Source of the DNA: Candidatus Methanoperedens sp.
GTDB lineage: Archaea; Halobacteriota; Methanosarcinia; Methanosarcinales; Methanoperedenaceae
Reading direction: 5' to 3'
DNA: 64,000 nt
Assembly (NCBI GenBank): GCA_027460525.1
Contig: JAPZAS010000006.1
Location: 1-64,000 of the forward strand
The notes under the pieces were generated by a model, which made no database searches, was not told where the DNA came from, and saw only the letters and a program-made list of their open reading frames with translations. Made by a program: the position numbers and the translations under genes. This document shows, piece by piece, positions 16,380-25,314 of the stretch. Numbering within the stretch: the stretch's first letter is position 1; each line of letters opens with the position of its first letter.

Positions 16380-16516
16380 TTTTTGATTAGATGGACTGCC
16401 TCAGGCATCTATCTATTCTTGGTTTCAAAACAAACTCTTTTTTGGTATACGATTGGTTTAGGTTTAGATTCTATCGTTTATTATTGCATTTTAGCCGTTT
16501 CTGAAATATTATTATA

Positions 16517-16598
16517 TACGTACCAATAATAATAAAAATATACGTATAGATAGAAAACTATTTAAGCATACGTACACATTATGAAATAAAGATACGTA
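16517..16598. promoter_or_regulatory. Four-site TACGTA operator array
   Basis: Perfect TACGTA palindromes start at 16517, 16541, 16569 and 16593, spaced 24, 28 and 24 bases, the last overlapping the start codon of the next gene. Sites 1-2 and 3-4 form two similar blocks, ATACGTAC...ATACGTAT, about 52 bases apart. This is the layout expected for cooperative binding by a ribbon-helix-helix type repressor such as the CcdA-like product it precedes. Confidence 0.65.
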
Positions 16599-17134
16599 TG
16601 CAATCTGAGAAAAAGAAATTAACACTTTCAATAAATTCAGAAGTAATTGAAAAAGCGAAAAAGTTAGGTCTCAATCTTTCTGAAATCACTGAAAAAGCAC
16701 TAAAAATATCTTCGTTAAGTCCAGACGACAATATAGTAACACCTGATAAATTGCGTGAAGTTTATATAGATGTCCTTAAAAAAATATCAGAAATACTTAA
16801 AAAATGGAACGCCAGATTAGAAATAGGATCTCAGGATGACTTGGCAGTATATACCGATTCTCTCGGAAAAAAAAGCTACCACAATACTAATTCGAAGTAT
16901 ATTTTATCGCCATATCTGGTTGAACTATGGAGTGAAAATAATCCATCTGATGAACCCGATATAATTTGGTTTTTTGATGATGAAAAATTACCAGTTACTC
17001 GCTTTTACAATCCTGAAAAAATTATTATTAATTTAGTTGATACATTGTATAATAAAGCTAATAAAAATAAAGAAGTTCTTGATAAATTACAGGTTTTAAA
17101 AAATATTTTAGAATTGTCTGGATTATCAAAATAA
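16598..17134 (+). CDS. CcdA-like N-terminal domain protein with unknown C-terminal domain
   Basis: 178 aa. Residues 1-32 (KKLTLSINSEVIEKAKKLGL, NLSEITEKAL) match the ribbon-helix-helix end of CcdA-family antitoxins, which bind their own promoter. The remaining 145 residues, with VYTDSLGKKSYHNTNSKYIL and PDIIWFFDDEKLPVTRFYNP, are not a family I know and are far longer than the CcdA toxin-binding tail. No CcdB-like toxin follows; instead a 94-aa membrane protein begins 25 bases downstream. Both genes are markedly more AT-rich than their neighbours, which suggests recent transfer. Confidence 0.6.
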   Translation: MQSEKKKLTLSINSEVIEKAKKLGLNLSEITEKALKISSLSPDDNIVTPDKLREVYIDVLKKISEILKKWNARLEIGSQDDLAVYTDSLGKKSYHNTNSKYILSPYLVELWSENNPSDEPDIIWFFDDEKLPVTRFYNPEKIIINLVDTLYNKANKNKEVLDKLQVLKNILELSGLSK

Positions 17135-17159
17135 TCTTAATAAAATTAATGGTGAATTA

Positions 17160-17444
17160 ATGGCTAACAAAATAGAAAATCCTGAAATAATTAAAACATC
17201 TATTCACCACGATATTTGGGTTAAAACATGTCCGTATACAATTAATTTAGTTAAACACACCATCCTATTTTTTCTAACAATTTTAATAATTTGGTTTACG
17301 ATTAAACTGACTGAACTTTTGTTTCCAAATTTACCTTTCGCAGTAAAAATTTTAGTATACCTTTCTGAAGTAGCATTAATAATTCATTTCGCTAAGGAAA
17401 GCATATTCGAAACTTTTTCGTCTATTCATCTTTCAATGAAGTAA
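17160..17444 (+). CDS. Unknown 94-aa membrane protein
   Basis: Two hydrophobic helices (about residues 29-52 and 58-78: TILFFLTILIIWFTIKL and FAVKILVYLSEVALIIHFA) with a short N-terminal tail. AT-rich like the CcdA-like gene 25 bases upstream, with which it probably forms an operon. Small membrane proteins behind an autoregulated DNA-binding gene can be toxins, but nothing in the sequence proves that. No recognised family. Confidence 0.55.
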   Translation: MANKIENPEIIKTSIHHDIWVKTCPYTINLVKHTILFFLTILIIWFTIKLTELLFPNLPFAVKILVYLSEVALIIHFAKESIFETFSSIHLSMK

Positions 17445-17452
17445 GAAAAATT

Positions 17453-18337
17453 ATGTTAGAACCCGTGCAATTCCTGTTCAATGACAACATCAACATATAC
17501 CTTCAGAGTGTTGGAAATCCCTCACTTGATGTATTATTTAAAGCTATAACCACCATCGGCAGCGAGCCTTCATATATTCTTCTAGCTTCGCTCATCTTCT
17601 GGTGCTTTGGCAAAAAAACAGGCATAAGAGCAATGTACGTCATTCTTTTTTCAGCATTCGCCGCAATATTTGCAAAAAACCTGTTCGCCATGCCAAGACC
17701 GCCTGAATACCTCCATAAAATCCAGGAGAACGATTTCGGATTCCCGAGCGGTCATGCGTTTGTATCATCGGGTTTCTGGGGATATCTCGGCGGCATGATT
17801 AAGAATTATTGGCTCATATCTGTGGGCGCCGTAGCAATCCTGTCCATTTCCTTATCGCGGATTTATCTGGGTGTCCATTACCTCGGCGATGTGGTAGGCG
17901 GGATTATATTCGGACTTTTAATGGCATTAATTTCCTTAAAGGCTGAGCCGGGAATAACCAGTAGATTGGAAAAGCTGGGTCGCATTCCGGGATATTTCGT
18001 TGCTTTGATGCTCCCTGTAATATTGGTAGCTATCGCTATCATGCAGCACAATATTTTAATAGAGCAGGAGGAGGTAGGACTTGTGATGGCAGGCATCGGC
18101 GCGGGCTACCTGCTTGAGGAAGAGCGTGTCGGATTTGCGGATGCAACGAATAACAGGCAGAGGATTAAGAGAGCGGTCATGGGAATAGTAGTGCTGGGAA
18201 TAATTTATTTGATCTCAAGCGTATTATTATCGATAAATCCCAATTTTATATTTTTCAAATATGCTGCACTTGGATTTGCCTCGACCTTTATCGCCCCCTG
18301 GGTGATTACAAAGATTGAGTTTAAAAATCAAAAATAG
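17453..18337 (+). CDS. PAP2-family membrane phosphatase
   Basis: 294 aa. The three-part PAP2 active site is complete: KNLFAMPRP (KX6RP), PSGHAF and SRIYLGVHYLGDV (SRX5HX3D), placed among six or more hydrophobic helices, with an extra membrane region after residue 175. Such enzymes dephosphorylate lipid phosphates or isoprenyl pyrophosphates; a polyprenol or lipid substrate is likely in an archaeon but not shown. The gene starts 8 bases after the small membrane-protein gene and returns to the normal base composition. Its 3' end overlaps the convergent proline dehydrogenase gene by 17 bases. Confidence 0.88.
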   Translation: MLEPVQFLFNDNINIYLQSVGNPSLDVLFKAITTIGSEPSYILLASLIFWCFGKKTGIRAMYVILFSAFAAIFAKNLFAMPRPPEYLHKIQENDFGFPSGHAFVSSGFWGYLGGMIKNYWLISVGAVAILSISLSRIYLGVHYLGDVVGGIIFGLLMALISLKAEPGITSRLEKLGRIPGYFVALMLPVILVAIAIMQHNILIEQEEVGLVMAGIGAGYLLEEERVGFADATNNRQRIKRAVMGIVVLGIIYLISSVLLSINPNFIFFKYAALGFASTFIAPWVITKIEFKNQK

Positions 18338-19160
18338 ACCGCAGTATCAGCAGTATATTCCGCTTCCTTTCCCTTATCCTGCGCACTGAGTACGGGAACC
18401 AGTGCTTTCCATAAGGGATATAATCAACTACTGCAAGACCTTTTTTTACAAGCTCATGTTTTAGTTCTTCTCTCACTCCCATGAGCATCTGGAATTCAAG
18501 CCTCTTCTGGTGCGTTTTGTTAGCCTCAAGTGCCTCGTTAATCAATAGCTCGTCATGGGTTGCGATCGCGAAAAAAAGGCTTTTATAGAAAAGGTATCCC
18601 ATGAGTTTTGAGAAATTAATGGTGACGTCCCTGCGGCTTGTGTATGCAATATCGCTTTTTTCCCCGTATGCGCCCTTGACGAGCCGGATGATGCCCCCTT
18701 CAGCAGCTATCCGTTTCACATCATTCTCGCTTCTTTTCAGGTTGGACTGTATTGCAATGCCCACTTTTTTATATTTCTTGAAAATCTCAAGGTAAATGTC
18801 AATGGTTTCTTCCGTATAGGGCGAGTTCTCCATATCAATCCAGACAAAGATGTTTTTTGAAGCTGCTGCGCTTACAATTATCTCCACGTTGGAGAGGCAA
18901 AGGCGCTTTTCAATCTCAAGCCCAAGCTGCGTGAGTTTTATAGAAAAGGAAGCATTGAGCTTCGATTCCTCTATAGCCTGGAGGATGCGGAGATTCTCTT
19001 GTATGTTCTTACTTGCCTCTGCCTCTTCCTTTACATGCTCCCCGAGGAAATTGATGATGGCGCCTATGCCTGATATGTTTGATCTCCTTGTGCATGAGAT
19101 GGCATCAGCCAAGGTCTCGCCCGCAATCCACTGGCGCGCTAACCTGATTAAAAGGCTCAT
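18321..19160 (-). CDS. Proline dehydrogenase
   Basis: 279 aa of the stand-alone PRODH type, a FAD-dependent TIM barrel that oxidises proline to pyrroline-5-carboxylate. Family landmarks: VWIDMENSPYTEETIDIY, GGIIRLVKGAYGE (the RLVKGAY strand), FAIATHDELLI (ATHD), EFQMLMGVRE and the C-terminal VDYIPYGKHWFPYSVRRIRE that covers proline and FAD. Length suits monofunctional PRODH. No P5C dehydrogenase is adjacent, so the downstream step must be encoded elsewhere. Confidence 0.9.
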   Translation of the reverse strand: MSLLIRLARQWIAGETLADAISCTRRSNISGIGAIINFLGEHVKEEAEASKNIQENLRILQAIEESKLNASFSIKLTQLGLEIEKRLCLSNVEIIVSAAASKNIFVWIDMENSPYTEETIDIYLEIFKKYKKVGIAIQSNLKRSENDVKRIAAEGGIIRLVKGAYGEKSDIAYTSRRDVTINFSKLMGYLFYKSLFFAIATHDELLINEALEANKTHQKRLEFQMLMGVREELKHELVKKGLAVVDYIPYGKHWFPYSVRRIRERKRNILLILRSIFDF

Positions 19161-19288
19161 TCTTTAATAAAAAGCTCTTGTTCTACTTAAGAACAGCGAT
19201 GACAAATAACTACCTCAGTTTTCTTGTACGGTATTATATGCCTTTGTACATAAGGACGAAGCTAGTAGGATTTTTACTAATTACAATA

Positions 19289-19363
19289 TGCTCCGATGGG
19301 GATTTGAACCCCAGTCGTCAGAGTGAGAGTCTGACATGATTGGCCGTGCTACACTATCGGAGC
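19289..19363 (-). tRNA. tRNA-Glu (CTC anticodon)
   Basis: Read on the minus strand the gene starts GCTCCGA and ends TCGGAGC plus the discriminator A, a perfect 7-bp acceptor stem. The anticodon arm is TCAGA-CTCTCAC-TCTGA, giving anticodon CTC (codon GAG). The T arm is CTGGGGTTCAAATCCCCA. CCA is not encoded. No intron. 75 nt. Confidence 0.95.
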
Positions 19364-19535
19364 GGGATTCTTTGAAAGTCTCTACTTTGTTATTAAAGTT
19401 TCGTTATGTTCGCTGATTTCTGGTTTATGATTATATTTGGATAATTATTTAATATCACTATTAATTATTATAATGATTAAACATGATAAACTATATGTAC
19501 TATGACGTTTTATTAACTCACAGGGTGAAACCTTT

Positions 19536-19952
19536 ATGAGTGAAATCGTAAATGTGGTTTCCCGTGATAACGGGAAGGTAACGAGAAAAAAAGTGAAGGC
19601 ATCGCCGTATGAATTTACCATAGCCACAAGGGCAAAATGGGAAATGGTCATTGCGGACGAGGATGTTACTATCGGGGCTGGGAAACTTGAGCGCGTGAAG
19701 GTAAAAGACATTAAAGTGCAGAAGGACATGCTTGCAATGCCCTGCGCCTTCAGCCACCATCCAATCGTTTCGGTAATAAAGGTCGGGGCAAGAGAAGGGC
19801 CGGCTCCGGTGGAGACAGACAGAACCATAAATATAGCTTACGTCATGGGGCAGGAATCGGGCGAAATCAAGAAAGGAGACCTGCTTTCTGTGCTCAACCT
19901 GTATCCCATAATGTTCACGCGTGAGGCTACCAAACCAGTGCTGGTCGGGTGA
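19536..19952 (+). CDS. DUF22-like conserved archaeal protein
   Basis: 138 aa, soluble, mostly beta-strand, with KASPYEFTIATRAKWEMVIA, CAFSHHPIVSVIKVGAREGP and a C-terminal LYPIMFTREATKPVLV. The pattern matches the DUF22 family of methanogen/Archaeoglobus proteins of unknown function. A start at ATG 19536 with GGGTGA upstream fits. It ends four bases before a zinc-ribbon gene, so the two are probably cotranscribed. Confidence 0.6.
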   Translation: MSEIVNVVSRDNGKVTRKKVKASPYEFTIATRAKWEMVIADEDVTIGAGKLERVKVKDIKVQKDMLAMPCAFSHHPIVSVIKVGAREGPAPVETDRTINIAYVMGQESGEIKKGDLLSVLNLYPIMFTREATKPVLVG

Positions 19953-19956
19953 GAAT

Positions 19957-20460
19957 ATGGATACCTGCAAAATATGCAATGGCGTGCAGGACTCAAAAAA
20001 CTACAAGGGCTACAATATATGCACAGAATGCTCAGACCTGATGGAAGACCTCATGAGTGAATATTTCCTGAGAACGCTAAGAGAGGGCTCGAATACAAAA
20101 ACAGGGTACCAGAAATATCTTGAGCATGGGAAAGAGTATATCAGCGACTACCAGAGGATAAGAAAAAACAGCAAGCGCCACATCAAGCACATGGAAGAGC
20201 ATGTGCACGAGGAGATGCAGAAAGGCGCTGAAGGTGGAAAGCAGAGGTATCTTGAAAGGTTGCTCCAGACCATCAACTGGCTTGAGCGCTGTCCAGAGTT
20301 CTACAACTACTATTTCAAGGAGTACTACGTCTGCCCAAACTGCGGCGCATCCATATTCGACCACTATGATAAGCAGGACGTCGGGGACTGGCTCATGATA
20401 ACGTGCGATAAGTGCGATACTGTCATCAAGAAGTATTTCTCGCCGAAGTTTGTGAGCTAA
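19957..20460 (+). CDS. Zinc-ribbon protein, unknown function
   Basis: 167 aa with a CxxC pair at each end: CKICN plus CTECSD (residues 4-25), and CPNCGAS plus CDKCDTV near the C-terminus, separated by a long helical segment rich in Lys/Glu/His. The two knuckle pairs look like separate zinc sites. ATG 19957, with GGGTGA upstream, is preferred to a frame opening 36 bases earlier inside the DUF22-like gene. No family recognised; the partner gene upstream suggests a shared pathway. Confidence 0.65.
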   Translation: MDTCKICNGVQDSKNYKGYNICTECSDLMEDLMSEYFLRTLREGSNTKTGYQKYLEHGKEYISDYQRIRKNSKRHIKHMEEHVHEEMQKGAEGGKQRYLERLLQTINWLERCPEFYNYYFKEYYVCPNCGASIFDHYDKQDVGDWLMITCDKCDTVIKKYFSPKFVS

Positions 20461-20488
20461 CCCTTTTTATTTTTTACGGGAAACTTTT

Positions 20489-21880
20489 TCACATCCTTCC
20501 GTATTCATCTTCAAATCTTACAATGTCGTCCTCACCCACATAATCACCAAGCTGCACTTCTATGATCTCAAGCGGGATTGTTCCAGGGTTTGATAATCTG
20601 TGCTTCGTGCCAGGCTTGATAAATGTACTTTCTCCATCTTGTAAATGGTATTCTTCTCCATCCACATTCACAAGTGCCTCTCCTTTTACAACTACCCAGT
20701 GCTCGCTCCTGTGATTGTGCAGCTGAAGGCTGAGTTTCTCACCCGGCGTGACCCTTATATTTTTTATCTTGTGTCTTTTTGAATATTCAAGTACAGTATA
20801 TGAGCCCCATGGCCTGTAGACGGTCTGGTGAAAGAGCACCCTTTCGTCTTTCCTTTCTTTCAGCGCGGCAACAACATCCTTAACTTTCTGGCAGCTTTTT
20901 CTCGGGCACACGAGCAGTGCATCTGGTGTATCCACGACCACCATGTCATTGACATCTATGAGCGATACTGCCTTGTCCTGTTTTGAGTATAAGAGGTTAC
21001 CCGTGGAATTTATCGAGATATCATCGCAGTTATAGGTAGCATTCCCGTGTTCATTCTTCCCGGTTTCTGCAAACATAGACTCAAAATCTCCCAGGTCGCT
21101 CCATTTGTATGCGAGCCTGACAACCGCTACCCTTTGTGATTTCTCCAGTATGCCGTAGTCAATTGAAATGGAGGGGAGTTCTTGATATATCTGCCGAATC
21201 TCTTTGTGGGATGCGAATGCGGAAAAGATGTCCTGCGCATGGGTTTTAAGCTCTTCAAAAAAAACTTTGGTAGAGAACACGAACATGCCGCTGTTCCAGA
21301 GGCATCCTTCTTCACGATATTTGATTGCCTCATCAAGTTTCGGCTTCTCCCTGAACTCGATGACCCTGAAGCCTTTGTCTATGGTCTCACCTGGTTTTAT
21401 GTATCCATAGCCTGTATGAGGCGACGCTGGTGCAATCCCGAAAGTCACAAGATTTTCAGCAGCCAATTCTCCGGCATCTGAAATAGTATCCATGGCTTCC
21501 ATGTCCAGCATGTGGTCTGAAGGGAATACGCCAACGGCACAATTGCCGAATCGCTTCTCTATCTCGCGCATCCCGAAACATATTGCAGGAAGTGTATTCT
21601 TTCCCTTAGGTTCAATGAGTATGTTGTCTTTCGGGATATCAATCCCGAGTTCCTCCATCTGCCCTGTAACAAAGAATTTCTGGGCTTCATTGGTAACTGT
21701 AAATATCTCTGAGGGTTCGGATACCTTGAGGCATCGCTTCACAGTGTCCTGAAAAAGCGAGGTCTCACCGAATTTCAAGAACTGTTTCGGGTATTGTTCC
21801 CTGCTCAAAGGCCAAAGGCGCGTGCCCGATCCACCTGCAAGTATTATGGATTTTATGTTTCTTTTTCTATCTGCGTTCAT
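20489..21880 (-). CDS. manC: Mannose-1-phosphate guanylyltransferase / mannose-6-phosphate isomerase
   Basis: 463 aa, the bifunctional type II arrangement. The N-terminal nucleotidyltransferase has SIILAGGSGTRLWPLSREQY and PKQFLKF, FPSDHML and EFREKPKL. The C-terminal cupin (from about 350) has YRPWGSYTVLE, KLSLQLHNHRSEHWVVVKG and the metal-binding His/Glu of the isomerase. It supplies GDP-mannose for glycans. The first eight codons (MNADRKRN) come from an ATCTGCG-type repeat lying across the start, so the repeat seems to have provided the start codon; there is no other Met before the active-site motif. Confidence 0.93.
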   Translation of the reverse strand: MNADRKRNIKSIILAGGSGTRLWPLSREQYPKQFLKFGETSLFQDTVKRCLKVSEPSEIFTVTNEAQKFFVTGQMEELGIDIPKDNILIEPKGKNTLPAICFGMREIEKRFGNCAVGVFPSDHMLDMEAMDTISDAGELAAENLVTFGIAPASPHTGYGYIKPGETIDKGFRVIEFREKPKLDEAIKYREEGCLWNSGMFVFSTKVFFEELKTHAQDIFSAFASHKEIRQIYQELPSISIDYGILEKSQRVAVVRLAYKWSDLGDFESMFAETGKNEHGNATYNCDDISINSTGNLLYSKQDKAVSLIDVNDMVVVDTPDALLVCPRKSCQKVKDVVAALKERKDERVLFHQTVYRPWGSYTVLEYSKRHKIKNIRVTPGEKLSLQLHNHRSEHWVVVKGEALVNVDGEEYHLQDGESTFIKPGTKHRLSNPGTIPLEIIEVQLGDYVGEDDIVRFEDEYGRM

Positions 21881-21897
21881 CTGTGTTCATCTGCGGT
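21869..21897. repeat. ATCTGCG-type repeat over the manC start
   Basis: ATCTGCGTTCATCTGTGTTC then ATCTGCGGT: two and a half units of the element also seen inverted at 10003-10034. On the minus strand it yields ATGAACGCAGATAG, the start of manC. Confidence 0.75.
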
Positions 21898-21905
21898 TAT
21901 TTAAA

Positions 21906-23066
21906 TCACGTCACTATCTCTTCCACCCTTTCCTGTTCGATAGCATGCTTTATCTCCATTGCCACTCTACGACCTGTGCTCATGGGTTTGCGCCACAGCG
22001 TATTGCCGTAAGGATGCCCCACAGACACATGCACGTTGGTGCCTCCACCCACGCGGGGCGCCACGTCGTACACATAGAAATTCAGGTCCTTGTCCACGCA
22101 TGTCTGGAGACAGAACGGTCCTATTATCCCGGGATTATAGTATTTTTGGGTCGCCCTGACGTATTTCTCAGCAAGTTCGAATACATCCTCCAATAATGAT
22201 TCACGCAGCGTGGCTGAATTGTGCCCGCATACCGTATATTCAGGCACAAGCTGCCGCTCATTCAGCGTCAGTTGCTGGGGGGCAGGCAACCGCACGTGCC
22301 CGTCCAGGCTTGTTTCAAACCTCCAGTCTATGCCGAGCAGTTCAATCCTGCTCATCTCCTCCTCTATGGGTGAATAGAACATATCAAGGTTAAAAACAGG
22401 TCCGATTATATATCGCTCGATTCTTGCATTTGCAAGCGCCTCTTGTGTGATTATCCCCTGTCTTAGGAACGCCTCTGATTTTTGTTTGAATTCAGAAAAA
22501 GATGCTGCTGTGAAGAACCCGCGCTCAAGTTTCTTTACCGCATGGGGGAGTTTCACCATCACAAGGCTGTCGATATCTTCGGGTTTTTCAATTTTTTCAG
22601 GATATGGGAGACCTGCTTTTTCAAGCAGCCAATAATAATCCCGCTCAATGCCCCGCTCCTCGCTTCTAAGCAGGTTCCGGCTTCCGAACATCGGCACCCT
22701 GAAATCATCTTCGATCTCATCTATGCCGCAATAAGAAGTAAAGGAGCGATTTGGAATGAAAATCGTATTCTTATCCCGCAGTTTCTGTTGATTTTTATTT
22801 TTAAGCATTTCATCGAATCTGGTATAAACATCCGTGGTGTCAATAATCCCGCGGATGAGTTTTCCGTTTCGTCTCCGCGCCTTGAAATATTCCGTATAAG
22901 TCTTCTCGCGTCCTTTCTCGCACACAGCGTATGTCCTGAATCCTTCTTCCACAGCGCCGTCGCATACGTCTAACGCAGAATGTGATGCCAGTACCCCGAT
23001 TGTGGTTTTATCGAAGTCATATCCGGATAATACTTCGATTATTTCCTTCTTTTCAATCATATTCAT
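21906..23066 (-). CDS. purP: FAICAR synthetase PurP
   Basis: 386 aa ATP-grasp enzyme, the archaeal replacement for the AICAR transformylase half of PurH. It makes FAICAR from AICAR, formate and ATP. Recognised by TTIGVLASHSALDVCDGAVE, FIPNRSFTSYCGIDEIE, VPMFGSRNLLRSEER, VKLPHAVKKLERGFFTA, and the C-terminal IGPFCLQTCVDKDLNFYVYD and APRVGGGTNVHV metal/ATP site. Length typical. PurM lies 15 kb away and is not in the same operon. Confidence 0.93.
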   Translation of the reverse strand: MNMIEKKEIIEVLSGYDFDKTTIGVLASHSALDVCDGAVEEGFRTYAVCEKGREKTYTEYFKARRRNGKLIRGIIDTTDVYTRFDEMLKNKNQQKLRDKNTIFIPNRSFTSYCGIDEIEDDFRVPMFGSRNLLRSEERGIERDYYWLLEKAGLPYPEKIEKPEDIDSLVMVKLPHAVKKLERGFFTAASFSEFKQKSEAFLRQGIITQEALANARIERYIIGPVFNLDMFYSPIEEEMSRIELLGIDWRFETSLDGHVRLPAPQQLTLNERQLVPEYTVCGHNSATLRESLLEDVFELAEKYVRATQKYYNPGIIGPFCLQTCVDKDLNFYVYDVAPRVGGGTNVHVSVGHPYGNTLWRKPMSTGRRVAMEIKHAIEQERVEEIVT

Positions 23067-23113
23067 CTCTTGGTCTTATACGTCTATGAAGATTACGATT
23101 TCGAAAAGTTGCT

Positions 23114-23860
23114 TTATTTTTGAACTTCCGCAATTATTATGTTAGAGCGCCCTTTTTTTATTTTTTTAATTAAAGCCCTGTCTTCCAGATCGTCCAGCAT
23201 CAGACTGACCTTTGCTTCTGAGTGTGCCATTTTTTTCCTCACATCCTTTTGTGTCGTTCTTCCGCCCATTTTTAGTATTGTATCATAGAGATTACGAAGG
23301 TCTTCTGGAAGTTCTTTGTGCGCGGTTTCTGCTAGATTTTCAGGAGGCAATTCCCGGGTCTTATCTTTAATAGATTCAATCGCTATGCCCTTTTTTTTCT
23401 TAATCCAGTAAATGAGCATTAAAGCAGAGAATGCTAAAATTAAGAAGATTATAATATAGTAATTTGGGTGGTATTCACTTTTTATATCCATACCGCTGGT
23501 CAGGTTTATGTCGCCAAGATACTCGTATTCTGAATCCGTAGGAGGAAAGAGCAGAAGATCATGCACGAAATCCCCTTCTCTGTCTATCCGGATTTCCTCT
23601 TCTGTGGTATATTCAAGGATATTATTGCGGTAGTATTTTGCTTTGATTAAATAACTTCCAGGTGAAAGATTGAATGAATACGTTCCTGTTGTAGCGACCA
23701 CATACTGTCCTGGCGTGGAGTTCACCTCCACGATTGCGTCCTTAAGAGGGTTCTCAAAATCCGACCATTCGTAAATGGTGCCGTGTAAGGTTGCAGCCTG
23801 CGCGCCGGTAATGAAGACTATAAATAGAATTCCCAAGAAAAACCTACTTCTCGTGAACAC
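23114..23860 (-). CDS. Membrane-anchored winged-helix regulator with extracellular Ig-like domain
   Basis: 248 aa. Signal peptide (LGILFIVFITGAQA) then an outside domain of about 110 residues resembling carboxypeptidase-regulatory-like folds (LKDAIVEVNSTPGQYVVATT, GSYLIKAKYY), a membrane helix (about 133-153, YIIIFLILAFSALMLIYWI), a Lys-rich stop, and a cytoplasmic winged helix (MGGRTTQKDVRKKMAHSEAK, LMLDDLEDRALIKK). This one-component layout is common in Methanosarcinales. It is divergent from the secreted-protein operon at 24067, which is a plausible target. Confidence 0.78.
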   Translation of the reverse strand: MFTRSRFFLGILFIVFITGAQAATLHGTIYEWSDFENPLKDAIVEVNSTPGQYVVATTGTYSFNLSPGSYLIKAKYYRNNILEYTTEEEIRIDREGDFVHDLLLFPPTDSEYEYLGDINLTSGMDIKSEYHPNYYIIIFLILAFSALMLIYWIKKKKGIAIESIKDKTRELPPENLAETAHKELPEDLRNLYDTILKMGGRTTQKDVRKKMAHSEAKVSLMLDDLEDRALIKKIKKGRSNIIIAEVQK

Positions 23861-24066
23861 AATAGTCTAATCTTAAAAGAGAATATATATAGTTTAGTAT
23901 AAAGTTAAAAAAGCATTTATAAAGGTTTGTAAAGGATTCGAAAGCCTAAAAAAGATTGAATTTTTAATCATATACAAGTATATTTATCTATTCTGTGATT
24001 ATAGTATCGGATACACAATCGCAGGAATAGTTGGCGATTGAACAAAAAAACAGAAGGAGGCATACA

Positions 24067-25311
24067 ATGAAAAATAGATATTGGTTCACTATATTAACGT
24101 CGCTAGTTGCGGCTGTGTTTGTACTGAGCCTGTTCTCCGGAATCGCAGCAGCACAAGCGCCCGGGGAAAATAACGGAAATCTGGAGAAATACACAAACAC
24201 AGAAAAACAATTTCAGGATGCGAAGGGACAATTAGACAAGGCATTGAGGCAATTCAATGCTAAAAAGGACAGCAAATCAAAGGAAGATCTTGTGCTCAAA
24301 GCCAAGGACTATCTTGGAAAAGCAATAGACCATACAATTTCATATCTTGATGTCCTGAAGTCCAGGGCAGAAAAATCTGAAAATAAAGGAATAATTCCAT
24401 TCGATGTTTCTAACAATATCGATGCTCATGTGGCGGAACTGGAACAGCTAAGAACAAAAGTGCAGCAGGATAACACAACCGAGGAATTAAGGGCTGACAA
24501 TAAAGAGTTAACGGATATATACGCCAGGATAAGACTTGAAACTCGATATGATATCGCAATACTGCTTGATAATACAACAGGTAAATTCATTGCAAAGTCG
24601 GATAATGTATCAGCCAGACTTGCTGCGGCAATTCAGAACTTGAAATCCAAGGGTAAAGATACATCCAACCTTGAGGCAATCGCAGCTAATTTCACGAATT
24701 TGATGCAGGAAGCAGCAGCCGACCAGCGAAAAACAGAAGCCTTATTGGCAACCCACACAGGATTTGACAATTCTGGCATGGTTATAAACAATACGGATGC
24801 CCAGGCTTTCCTAAAGCAAGTGGACGCTTCGCAAAAAGAAACTATCAAAATACTGAGAGATGCAAGCAGGCAACTGCAGGTCTTCGTCCGGGATTACAGA
24901 ATACTTTCGGGTGGACCAGCCGCAACAGCTCAGCCGGGAAATCAGGGGAATGAACGAAACGGAGGAACCGCGGTTATGGGGGCAGGTACACTGACAGCCA
25001 ATGGCAGCGGCAGGGCGGCAATCGAAGGAAATGTCACTGTTGCGCTGTCTGGAATAAACGGCACCCTGTTGGTCTCACGTAATGCCGTCGTTACCACTGA
25101 CGGAGGGACAAACCAGGCTCTCGGCAACGGACGGGTGAGATATCAGGGATTCAGCTCAGCAACAATAACGGGCACCAACATCATGGTAGGGATATCAGGC
25201 AACAGTATCAGCCTCACTGCCACAGGCAAAGGCGCAGCAGTCCTTAACGGCAATGGAACATATAGGACAGATAATTTCGGCGTGAGCGGTGAATGGAAAA
25301 AAGGAGGATAA
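24067..25311 (+). CDS. Secreted coiled-coil protein
   Basis: 414 aa. ATG 24067 follows a strong AGGAGG; a frame opening 36 bases upstream is ignored. Signal peptide FTILTSLVAAVFVLSLFSGI, cut near AAAQA. Residues 30-290 are helical and charged, with coiled-coil stretches. The last 110 residues are glycine/asparagine-rich short beta repeats (GAGTLTANGSGRAAIEGNVT, VGISGNSISLTATGKGAAVL), a likely beta-helix or adhesive tail. No family recognised. Three bases separate it from the lipoprotein gene, so they form an operon acting at the cell surface. Confidence 0.75.
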   Translation: MKNRYWFTILTSLVAAVFVLSLFSGIAAAQAPGENNGNLEKYTNTEKQFQDAKGQLDKALRQFNAKKDSKSKEDLVLKAKDYLGKAIDHTISYLDVLKSRAEKSENKGIIPFDVSNNIDAHVAELEQLRTKVQQDNTTEELRADNKELTDIYARIRLETRYDIAILLDNTTGKFIAKSDNVSARLAAAIQNLKSKGKDTSNLEAIAANFTNLMQEAAADQRKTEALLATHTGFDNSGMVINNTDAQAFLKQVDASQKETIKILRDASRQLQVFVRDYRILSGGPAATAQPGNQGNERNGGTAVMGAGTLTANGSGRAAIEGNVTVALSGINGTLLVSRNAVVTTDGGTNQALGNGRVRYQGFSSATITGTNIMVGISGNSISLTATGKGAAVLNGNGTYRTDNFGVSGEWKKGG

Positions 25312-25314
25312 AAC

